From NCBI GenBank assembly GCA_018648945.1, contig JABGQJ010000009.1, positions 1 to 29,997 of the forward strand: DNA of 29,997 nt. Reading direction: 5' to 3'. Under the pieces are notes generated by a model. The model was not told the origin of the DNA. It did no database searches and was given only the letters and a program-made list of their open reading frames with translations. The stretch's first letter is position 1, and every line of letters begins with the position of its first letter. The DNA is from Victivallales bacterium. Its GTDB lineage: Bacteria > Verrucomicrobiota > Lentisphaeria > Oligosphaerales > Lenti-02. This document shows, in pieces, positions 23,923-29,997 of the stretch. The position numbers and the translations under genes are program-made.

Positions 23923-25311
23923 TCAGGAGTAATGGAACTGGGCACTTGCCACGCAATCAGCGTCCATGCTGAGTCGTACCCAATGCGCGCTGAACGCATC
24001 CGGGAACTCGTGGTGTGCGTATCCCTTGGCATCGACCTGGAGGACCTCGTAGGTACTCCACGTGCCACTCCCCATGAAATCGACCTCGATGGTGACCGTA
24101 ATCGGCTGGCTGGCATCATGGGAGACGTGTAGGCACTTCTTGTCGAATCCGGTCATCAGGTAGGGATCGGAGGGCACGTCGGCCTGCACGGCCGTTTCCC
24201 ACCATGGACCGCCCCATCCCTTCGGCTTGCCAAACTGCCACAGGTCGTCCGTCTTGCCGAACCACAGCCCGGACTGAGGCTCGCCCTGGAGCGTGTTACT
24301 GGGACCGCCGGGGCTGGCGTTGTCGGCCCCCAGCACGAGCATGCCACGAAAGGTGCAGAAATCGCCCAGCACCCAGAGATGTGTGCTGATGGGGCGCAAC
24401 CCCCGGACCCGGTTCCCATAGGTCCACTGGGGTAGTTCGTAGAAAAGCCCATGGTGGTCCATCAGGAACCGTTCATGCTCCGTCTCGCGGATACGCGGCC
24501 ACTCAGTGGACCACACATGGTCATAGGTGTGGGACGCTTTGGGTAGGCGGTAGCGCGTCCATTCGTTGTTCCCGTCGGTGTAGACTTGGAGCAGAGCCGA
24601 AGCCCTGTCCCAGCCCGTCGCGAAGATGGGTACGTTGGCACCGCGCCCGGCGACTTCCACGAAGGGGGAGCGCTCGATTATGTTCCACTCTGTGCCGTCC
24701 CACTCGGCCAGCACACCCGCCTTCCTTCTGCCCTCGAATTCCTCGTTGTCGTAGCTGTTGTCAGCCACCACCACCCGGCCATAGCCCGTATAGCCTGCTT
24801 TGAAGTGCACAAAGGGCAGGTCGAGTTCCTTCACCAGATCGGCGACTTGGTGGCACTTCAGCGTGTGTACGTTCATCTCGAAGAACTCGCCCTCCATGCC
24901 CAGCATGTAGACCATGTTCTCCGGGTCGAAGAGGTGCGTCATCGTCGCCCCGATGCGCATGTCCAACCCCTCGGTCGTGCGGACCTTGCCCTCGGCATCG
25001 ATGACGTGCGGCCCCATGATCAGCTGGTTGCTCGGGAAGTGGACAAAGCGGTTGGTGAAGACCCCTGTCCGACTCTCCGGATGCTTGGTGATCCGGAGGT
25101 CCTCGTCGATCTCGTAGAGCCCGGTCCCCACGCCGGAATTGCGCAGGCTGGAGACGTAGCTGATCGCCCACAGGCGGTCCGCCCACGCCATCAGGGCGCC
25201 GACCCCGCACTCCGAGCGGGGAGGCCCGAGCTCCGCCTTCAGAGCGAGACTGGGGACCACCCCACCAAAACTCGCCGGGGGACTCGTCTTTGCACGTTCC
25301 TCAGTGCCCAT
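23923..25311 (-). CDS. Uncharacterised 462-residue protein, probably beta-propeller-like
   Basis: Not assigned to a known enzyme family. ATG 25311 (MGTEERAK) has GAGGA about 8 bases upstream; the frame extends to 25386 but those codons have no support. There is no signal peptide or membrane segment. The sequence is rich in short strands and aromatic residues with repeated blade-like phrases (DRLWAISYVSS, THLFDPENMVYMLGMEGEFFEMN, GVLAEWDGTEWNIIER, HLWVLGDF, GLWFGKTDDLWQFGKP), suggesting a propeller. The last hundred residues (ITVTIEVDFMGSGTWSTYEVLQVDAKGYAHHEFP) look like a beta-sandwich. Similar proteins seem to occur near glycan-use genes in PVC-type genomes, but that is memory rather than a search. 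It is convergent with the HzsA-like gene, with a 73-bp gap. Confidence 0.75.
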   Translation of the reverse strand: MGTEERAKTSPPASFGGVVPSLALKAELGPPRSECGVGALMAWADRLWAISYVSSLRNSGVGTGLYEIDEDLRITKHPESRTGVFTNRFVHFPSNQLIMGPHVIDAEGKVRTTEGLDMRIGATMTHLFDPENMVYMLGMEGEFFEMNVHTLKCHQVADLVKELDLPFVHFKAGYTGYGRVVVADNSYDNEEFEGRRKAGVLAEWDGTEWNIIERSPFVEVAGRGANVPIFATGWDRASALLQVYTDGNNEWTRYRLPKASHTYDHVWSTEWPRIRETEHERFLMDHHGLFYELPQWTYGNRVRGLRPISTHLWVLGDFCTFRGMLVLGADNASPGGPSNTLQGEPQSGLWFGKTDDLWQFGKPKGWGGPWWETAVQADVPSDPYLMTGFDKKCLHVSHDASQPITVTIEVDFMGSGTWSTYEVLQVDAKGYAHHEFPDAFSAHWVRLSMDADCVASAQFHYS

Positions 25312-25521
25312 GTTCCCGATCCTCTTAAGCGCCCACTTCGCGTCCTGCCTCGATGGCCTCCTGCCAACCGGGTGCATACGCGTCAAGTCAGCCTAACGGT
25401 CGAGCCGCCGGAGTCAAGCGGAACGTACCCCACCCCGTCCCCGGAATTGCCGGCACGCTATGGAGGGCGAGACTCTGTCGAGCCGCCGGGCACTGGCCGG
25501 ACCACCCGCTCGATCAAGAAG

Positions 25522-26091
25522 TCAGGACCGTGGGGGGAGGGTATGGCAGTGCGGAGCCTTGCCCAGCTTCTCGTAGTAGTCCTGATGGTACTCCTCCGCA
25601 GGCCAGAACGCGCCCGCCTCGACCACCCGCGTGACAACCCTGTACCCCTTCTTCGCCACCCCGCCGATCAACCCCTCGGCGATGACTTTCTGCTCGTCTC
25701 CCAGATAGAACACCGCAGAGTGGAATCGCTTGTCAGCACCCCCGCCTGGCTCATCTGCCCGCACGGGTTCGCGAATCTCGAAGAAGAGCTTGGTCAGGGC
25801 CTCGTACGAAGTCTTGGTAGAGTCGAAGACGATCTCGATGGCTTCGAGATGCCCGGTGCGCTTGGTGCAGACTTGCTCGTAGGTGGGATGCTCGACCGTA
25901 CCCCCGGTGTAGCCGACCGTCGTGGCGGTAACGCCGGGAGCTTTGCGGAAGTAGGACTCCAGTCCCCAGAAACAACCGCCCGCAAAGATCGCCTTGTCCT
26001 TCTGCCCAACCGGCAGGGAGTCCCGGTCGCGGAAGGCGACGGGCGGTGGTGCCAATGCCACCGCTACGGAGATGACCAACAGTTTCCACAT
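25522..26091 (-). CDS. msrA: Peptide methionine sulfoxide reductase MsrA, exported
   Basis: Reduces methionine-S-sulfoxide in damaged proteins. The 189 residues contain the active-site motif GGCFWG with catalytic Cys40, followed by GVTATTVGYTGG, PTYEQVCTKRTGHLEAIEIVFD and FWPAEEYHQDYYEK, all classical MsrA features; length is normal. An N-terminal hydrophobic stretch (3-19, KLLVISVAVALAPPPVA) looks like a signal peptide or anchor, so it should act in the periplasm, where a thioredoxin-like electron donor would be needed; none is in the window. Start at ATG 26091. It could be transcribed with rlmKL upstream (177-bp gap) or alone. Context with rubrerythrin and metal efflux elsewhere in the window fits oxidative stress handling. 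Confidence 0.95.
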   Translation of the reverse strand: MWKLLVISVAVALAPPPVAFRDRDSLPVGQKDKAIFAGGCFWGLESYFRKAPGVTATTVGYTGGTVEHPTYEQVCTKRTGHLEAIEIVFDSTKTSYEALTKLFFEIREPVRADEPGGGADKRFHSAVFYLGDEQKVIAEGLIGGVAKKGYRVVTRVVEAGAFWPAEEYHQDYYEKLGKAPHCHTLPPRS

Positions 26092-26146
26092 CTGCCTGGC
26101 CTTTATGTGGGTCGTGTGTTTGCTGCACTCCTTCTGGACTCGTCAT

Positions 26147-26170
26147 CGCCATATGTGGTTCCGTATGGCG
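26147..26170. terminator. Inverted repeat downstream of rlmKL, possible terminator
   Basis: CGCCATA (26147-26153) and TATGGCG (26164-26170) are a perfect 7-bp inverted repeat around a 10-base loop, extendable by one GC pair and one wobble pair. It lies about 100 bases after the rlmKL stop and 56 bases before the msrA start on the minus strand. No T-tract follows, so it may be an operator or RNA hairpin instead. Confidence 0.3.
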
Positions 26171-26268
26171 GATCCCGATCAGCGCAGTGCAGAGCCCATG
26201 AGCCAGAGCACAGGTACGACTAGGCCAGTTCTCTTCCCAGCACCTATTGGCATTCGTGCCCGAGAGGA

Positions 26269-28782
26269 TCAGCCCCTGCGGACGAGGCGCCAGCAGCGGT
26301 GGGCGCCCCGCTGCCGGAAGTCGTCGGGCAAGGTCTGGTTGGTGATCTCGCGGGATTGGCTGATCAGTTCGAGGTCGTCGGCCTCGAACTTGAACTTGCG
26401 GCGGTTGCTTGAAAAAATGCAGACCCCGCCGGGGCGCAGCCAGCGCATGGTGAGGCCAAGGAGCTCGCGCTGGTCGCGCTGGATGTCGAACACGGTCTCG
26501 GTGGACTTGCTGTTGGAGAAGGTGGGGGGATCGACGATGGCGATGTCGAAGCGGCCCTCGACGGGCAGGTCGCGCAGGAAGGTGAGCACGTCGCTGCGAA
26601 TCAGCTGGTGGGAGTCGGGATTGCCGAAGCCGTTGAGCTGCAGGTTCCGCCGGGCCCAGGTGAGGTAGGTGGCGGAGAGGTCGACCGAGCAGGTGGAGCG
26701 GGCGCCGCCAGCGGCGGCGTAGACGGAGAAAGAGCCGGTGTAGCAGAAGAGGTTCAGCACGTCCTTGTCGGCCGCCATCTTGCGGACCATGGCCCGGGTT
26801 TGACGGTGGTCGAGGAAGAGGCCGGTGTCGATGTAGTCGGTGAGGTTCAGCTCGAATTTGAGGCCGCCTTCGTGGGCGATCTTCGCTTCCTTGGTCTCGG
26901 CTACGCGCTCGTGCTGGGTCTTGCCCACTTGTCGCTCGCGAGCTTTGAGGTAGGTGTTGGTGCGGGAGACGTCGAGGGTCTCGGCGGCGGTCTCGACCAT
27001 GAGCTCCAGCCACGCTTCGTGTTGGCCAGGGAAATGGTCGTCTTCGCGCCGGTATTCGGTGATGTGCAGGCAGTCCTCGTAGCGGTCGACGACCAGGGGC
27101 ACGCCGGGGACATCGCGGTCGTAGATTCGGTAGCAGGTGATGCCCTGTTTCGTGGGCCAGCGGCGCAGGTGGTGGGCGCGCTTCTCCAGTCGTCGCCGGA
27201 AGGTCGTGGCCTGTTCCTCGGCCCGTTCGGGAAGCCCACTGAAGGCGGGCTCCCACTCGGGTTCTGGTGCCGGGGCCTCGGGCACCGCCGGGGCCGGCTG
27301 CTGCGGAGCGGGAGTACTCGGTGCGCTGGGTTGCTCGGCGCGGGGAGTGGGGGTCTCCTGCGGGGTGGGTGCCGGGATCTGGGGCGCACGGGGTTTCGGC
27401 GCGCTGGGTTGCTCGGCGCGGGGAGTGGGGATCTCTTGCGAGATGGGCGCCGGGATCTGGGGCGCACGGGGCTTCGGCGCGCTGGGTGGCTCAGTCCGGG
27501 GTGCCGGACTGCTGGCCGGAACGGGCTTCGGAGCCTGGGGAGCAGGAACCAAGGGCGCTACGGGGGCCTTGGCAGCGGCCGGCGGGGTCCTGGCCGGGAC
27601 TGATTCCTCGGTTGGGATTGCGTCGGCCGGGGCTGCCGCGACGGGCTCGCCCGCTCTTGGCGGACGGGGGCCGTGGAATTGGTAGTAGGTACACTCGATG
27701 CGCCCGTTGTAGAGCTTGCGGCGCCGGTCGGCGCGACGGCCCACGATGGCCTCGAAGTAGGGGTGCGAGGTGATGAGGTAGTGGGACCAAGTGGGGAAGC
27801 CGCCGAGGACGCCGGGAAGGATGCGGTAGAGTTCCTCGATCTCCTGCTGCTCGCCCAGCCGCTCGCCGTAGGGAGGATTGGTGATGATGCAGCCGTAGTC
27901 GTGTTCGCAGCGGATTTCGCAGACATCCTGCTGTCGCCACTCGATCTGGGACTCGATGCCCGCGAACCTGGCGTGTTCGCGAGCCGCCCGCAGGGCGCGG
28001 GGGTCGCAGTCGCTGCCGACGACCTGCAGCGAGACGTCCTTGCGGAGCAGGTCGCGCGCCTCCTCGCGGGCGTCGTGCCAGAGGTCGGCGGACAGGCACG
28101 GCCAGGCCTCGGCGGCGAACTGGCGGTGCAGGCCGGGGGCTCGGTTGAGCCCGAGCAAGACTGCCTCGATGGGAATGGTGCCGGTGCCGCAGAACGGGTC
28201 GAGGAAGGGGCGGTCGGGCCGCCAGTAGCTCAGTTGGACGAGGGCGGCGGCCATGGTCTCTTTGAGCGGTGCCAGGCCGGCACGCTGACGGTAGCCGCGC
28301 TTGTGCAGGCCGATACCGCTGGTGTCGATGGTCAGGCTGACCTGGTTGTTGAGCAGGCTGACCTGGATGGGGAACTTGGCCCCGGTCTCGGGGAGTGCTT
28401 GGACACGATGGGCCTTGAGCAGACGTTCGACGATGGCTTTCTTGACCGTTCGCTGACAGGCGGGGACGCTGCTCAGTTGCGAGCGGACGGATTTGCCGCG
28501 CACGGGGAAGTTGGCGTCGGCAGGCAGCCAGCGTTCCCAGGGGAGGGCGGCGGTGCCATCAAAGAGCTGGTCGAAGTCAGCGCCCTCGAAATGGCCGATC
28601 TCCAGCAGCACGCGGTCGGAGGAACGCAGCCAGAGATTGGTGCGGCAGATGGCCCGCTCGTCGCCAGCAAAGCGCACGCTGCCGGCTTCGGACTTGGAGT
28701 CGGGGTAGCCGAGCTGCTTGAGTTCTCTGGCGACAACTGCTTCCAGGCCAAAGGCCGCGGTGGCGATAAGGTGTTCGGACAT
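26269..28782 (-). CDS. rlmL: Bifunctional 23S rRNA methyltransferase RlmKL (m2G2445/m7G2069)
   Basis: Methylates two guanines of 23S rRNA (E. coli numbering) near the peptidyl transferase centre. The N-terminal half has a THUMP-type region and an N2-guanine methyltransferase domain with DPFCGTGTIPIEA (SAM site) and IITNPPYGERLG (catalytic NPPY). The C-terminal half is the RlmK-type domain with VLNLFCYTGSFSVYAA (SAM site) and IVDPPTFSNSK. The two are joined by a roughly 140-residue Pro/Ala-rich linker (about 374-512) with 26-residue tandem repeats, making 837 residues against 702 in E. coli. ATG 28782 (MSEHLIATAAFGLEAVV) is the family start; the frame stays open to 29418 through the neighbouring gene, but that extension is not real. 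The ribosome site is weak. Confidence 0.93.
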   Translation of the reverse strand: MSEHLIATAAFGLEAVVARELKQLGYPDSKSEAGSVRFAGDERAICRTNLWLRSSDRVLLEIGHFEGADFDQLFDGTAALPWERWLPADANFPVRGKSVRSQLSSVPACQRTVKKAIVERLLKAHRVQALPETGAKFPIQVSLLNNQVSLTIDTSGIGLHKRGYRQRAGLAPLKETMAAALVQLSYWRPDRPFLDPFCGTGTIPIEAVLLGLNRAPGLHRQFAAEAWPCLSADLWHDAREEARDLLRKDVSLQVVGSDCDPRALRAAREHARFAGIESQIEWRQQDVCEIRCEHDYGCIITNPPYGERLGEQQEIEELYRILPGVLGGFPTWSHYLITSHPYFEAIVGRRADRRRKLYNGRIECTYYQFHGPRPPRAGEPVAAAPADAIPTEESVPARTPPAAAKAPVAPLVPAPQAPKPVPASSPAPRTEPPSAPKPRAPQIPAPISQEIPTPRAEQPSAPKPRAPQIPAPTPQETPTPRAEQPSAPSTPAPQQPAPAVPEAPAPEPEWEPAFSGLPERAEEQATTFRRRLEKRAHHLRRWPTKQGITCYRIYDRDVPGVPLVVDRYEDCLHITEYRREDDHFPGQHEAWLELMVETAAETLDVSRTNTYLKARERQVGKTQHERVAETKEAKIAHEGGLKFELNLTDYIDTGLFLDHRQTRAMVRKMAADKDVLNLFCYTGSFSVYAAAGGARSTCSVDLSATYLTWARRNLQLNGFGNPDSHQLIRSDVLTFLRDLPVEGRFDIAIVDPPTFSNSKSTETVFDIQRDQRELLGLTMRWLRPGGVCIFSSNRRKFKFEADDLELISQSREITNQTLPDDFRQRGAHRCWRLVRRG
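27323..27495 (-). repeat. 78-bp in-frame tandem repeat coding the RlmKL linker
   Basis: Two full copies of a 78-bp unit (27323-27400 and 27401-27478), plus the start of a third beginning at 27479, each opening with GCGCTGGG on the plus strand. The copies differ at only a few bases. Each encodes 26 residues built on PSAPKPRAPQIPAP and PTPRAEQ, so the repeats keep the reading frame and lengthen the disordered linker between the two methyltransferase halves. Confidence 0.9.
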
Positions 28783-28856
28783 GGATTCCCAAGGTGGTTG
28801 CTGACAGTCGGTAACGAGCCTGCCAACATCGTCCCGATCAGCACGAAAGCAAGGGG

Positions 28857-29915
28857 TCAATGCCTGCGCGCGGCCTCGTAGCGGTCGATACCGTCGAGGA
28901 TGGCGCGGTAGTTGCCGTCCTCGCGATTGGCGGGGAGATCCTCGGTGATGCCAATCAGGAAGCCGCTGCCGGGATCGGCGGCCTCGCACAGCTCGACGGT
29001 GATCTGCTCCACCTCCTCCTCGCTGCGGAGATGGACGGAGGAGGGGTAGTTGATCCAGATCACCTTGTCCGGCCAGGCTTCGCGGGCCTCGCGGAGGGTC
29101 ATGTCCGTGTCGGGAGCCGGGGTGAACGCTTCGACGTAGTCGAGGTCCATCTGGGCGATGTCGTCGGCGAAGAGGCGGCAATTGGCGTCGAAATGGACGC
29201 CGATCAGCTTGCCGTGCCGGTGCATCTCCTCGGCAGCTTCCTGGTAGTTGGGGACGTAGTATTTCTGGAAGGCATCGAGGCCGACGATTTCGGGGACGAC
29301 GTTGCCGCCGTAGTTGGCGTGCCCGACCGGGGACTGGGCGACGATGGGGTAGGCGGCTCGCCGCTTTTCGACCATGATCCGGTAGAGCTTCAGCATCTCG
29401 TCGCGATTCTCCATCCACTGCAGACAGAAGTTCATGGTGCCGAAGACGCCACCGGAAATGAGGTGCTGGAGAGGTTCCAGGCCGAAGCTGGCGCGGATGA
29501 TGGTGTTGTCGTCCTGGTCCTTCAGCATCTGGTGGGCGCGGTCGTAGCTCGGGGTGATGACGGCATCGTTTAGGTAGAAGGCGATGGCCTTGAAGTCATC
29601 TTCGTCGGTGAACAGGAACTTGTGGGTCCAGGTGGTGAAGCCGGCGGGTTGGCGAATGGCGTGCAGGTCGCCATACGGCGTGTGGATGTCGGTGCGGACG
29701 AGCTGCGTCCCGTTCTCCTCGTAGCGGGTGGAGGCGGAGGAGCAGTTGGGGAACTGCATGCCATACACGCCGATGCGCTCGACCAGTCCCATGCCGCGGG
29801 CCTTGAGGGTTGGGAGCACCGCCTCGGTGGGTGGCTTGGAGGCGTAGATGGTGAAGGGGATCTCGTCCGGGCGCTCGCCCCGGAGGGCGGTCTCGATGCG
29901 TTCACGTGCGGTCAT
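28857..29915 (-). CDS. Uroporphyrinogen decarboxylase (URO-D) superfamily protein, not HemE
   Basis: A 352-residue TIM-barrel-type protein beginning TARERIETALRGERPDEIPF, the usual opening of the URO-D superfamily (family R-E-R-x-x-x-A-L-x-G-x-x-P-D-R-x-P). This superfamily contains HemE and cobamide-dependent methyltransferases such as MtaA. HemE hallmarks (e.g. the N-terminal PVW-x-MRQAGR) are absent, so haem synthesis is unlikely. HFDANCRLFADDIAQMDLDYVEAFTPAP corresponds to the HxC or H-x-D-x-N metal/substrate region of the methyltransferase-like members. Such paralogues are abundant in Lentisphaerae, Planctomycetes and anaerobes, and most are uncharacterised. ATG 29915 has AGAGGA upstream; codons to 29960 are unsupported. 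The stop is 74 bp before the rlmKL start on the same strand, so the two may be co-transcribed. Confidence 0.85.
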   Translation of the reverse strand: MTARERIETALRGERPDEIPFTIYASKPPTEAVLPTLKARGMGLVERIGVYGMQFPNCSSASTRYEENGTQLVRTDIHTPYGDLHAIRQPAGFTTWTHKFLFTDEDDFKAIAFYLNDAVITPSYDRAHQMLKDQDDNTIIRASFGLEPLQHLISGGVFGTMNFCLQWMENRDEMLKLYRIMVEKRRAAYPIVAQSPVGHANYGGNVVPEIVGLDAFQKYYVPNYQEAAEEMHRHGKLIGVHFDANCRLFADDIAQMDLDYVEAFTPAPDTDMTLREAREAWPDKVIWINYPSSVHLRSEEEVEQITVELCEAADPGSGFLIGITEDLPANREDGNYRAILDGIDRYEAARRH

Positions 29916-29954
29916 GGCGGTACTTCCTCTGTGGACGGAGAAGGTCTGCCGATT

Positions 29955-29981
29955 GGGCAAGTACCCACACAGTACTCGCCC
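29955..29981. promoter_or_regulatory. Imperfect 10-bp inverted repeat upstream of the URO-D gene
   Basis: GGGCAAGTAC (29955-29964) and GTACTCGCCC (29972-29981) form a dyad with one mismatch around a 7-base centre, 40-66 bases before the URO-D start. Its size and position fit a dimeric repressor operator. As a hairpin it could also end transcription from an upstream gene outside the window. Confidence 0.35.
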
Positions 29982-29997
29982 TTGGTGCCATTTCCCG

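Noticed and set aside
25751..27256. A 501-codon minus-strand frame across msrA and the end of rlmKL
   Set aside because: It is out of frame with both genes, is dominated by Arg/Pro/His, and has no domain.
27323..27495. The tandem repeats as a CRISPR array
   Set aside because: The 78-bp units are contiguous, have no unique spacers and keep one reading frame inside rlmKL.
28783..29418. N-terminal extension of RlmKL to 29418
   Set aside because: The extension runs inside the URO-D gene in another frame; RlmL homologues begin at the MSEHLIATAAFG start at 28782.
28857..29915. HemE (haem biosynthesis) as the function of the URO-D gene
   Set aside because: The arginine-rich N-terminal substrate motif of HemE is absent and the metal-site region resembles the methyltransferase-like branch.

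Overview
This is a G+C-rich bacterial chromosomal window (by eye above 60% G+C) with densely packed genes. Many are joined by ATGA start/stop overlaps. No rRNA, tRNA, CRISPR array, transposase, integrase or phage gene was found. The gene content fits an uncultivated or poorly studied member of the Planctomycetes/Lentisphaerae/Hydrogenedentes-type lineages: a discoidin plus HzsA-like cytochrome, a fucosidase-sulfatase pair, an Asp-box sialidase-like protein and a non-HemE URO-D protein. This placement is inference from gene content, not phylogeny.

Layout, left to right. (1) The 3' part of an Asp-box (BNR) sialidase-like gene (+) converges on and overlaps by 23 bp the end of a four-gene heavy-metal efflux operon (-, 8464 to 904). 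In transcription order this operon encodes a TolC-type outer-membrane channel, a small secreted protein with two CPxMGG/CCxGC metal-site domains, a CusB-type adaptor that carries the same two domains at its C-terminus, and an oversized CusA-type RND pump. (2) Upstream lie a rubrerythrin gene with a strong intrinsic terminator and an Nramp-fold transporter gene that lacks the usual metal-binding signatures. (3) A minus-strand operon runs alpha-L-fucosidase, sulfatase, FtsW-type SEDS protein, MurG, with junctions of -4 to about +22 bp. Carbohydrate breakdown is thus tied to peptidoglycan lipid II synthesis. (4) Divergent from it is a 700-residue cytoplasmic protein resembling glycoside hydrolases with a GH20/GH67-type N-domain. 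(5) A GAF-GAF-PAS class III adenylate cyclase (-) is divergent from a secreted discoidin/HzsA-like/cytochrome c protein (+). (6) The right part is all minus strand: an unrecognised 462-residue protein, an exported methionine sulfoxide reductase A, a bifunctional 23S rRNA methyltransferase RlmKL with a repeat-containing Pro/Ala-rich linker, and a URO-D superfamily protein with an inverted repeat upstream.

How the genes fit together. The left third looks like metal and oxidative-stress handling (copper/silver-type efflux, rubrerythrin, Nramp). The centre looks like use of fucosylated and sulfated glycans. The rest is signalling and housekeeping. Nothing resembles a defence island or mobile element. 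The most unusual content is the multiplication of metal-site domains in the efflux operon (six in two proteins), the signature-less Nramp homologue, the coupling of ftsW-murG to fucosidase and sulfatase genes, and the two poorly characterised proteins at 15883-17985 and 23923-25311.
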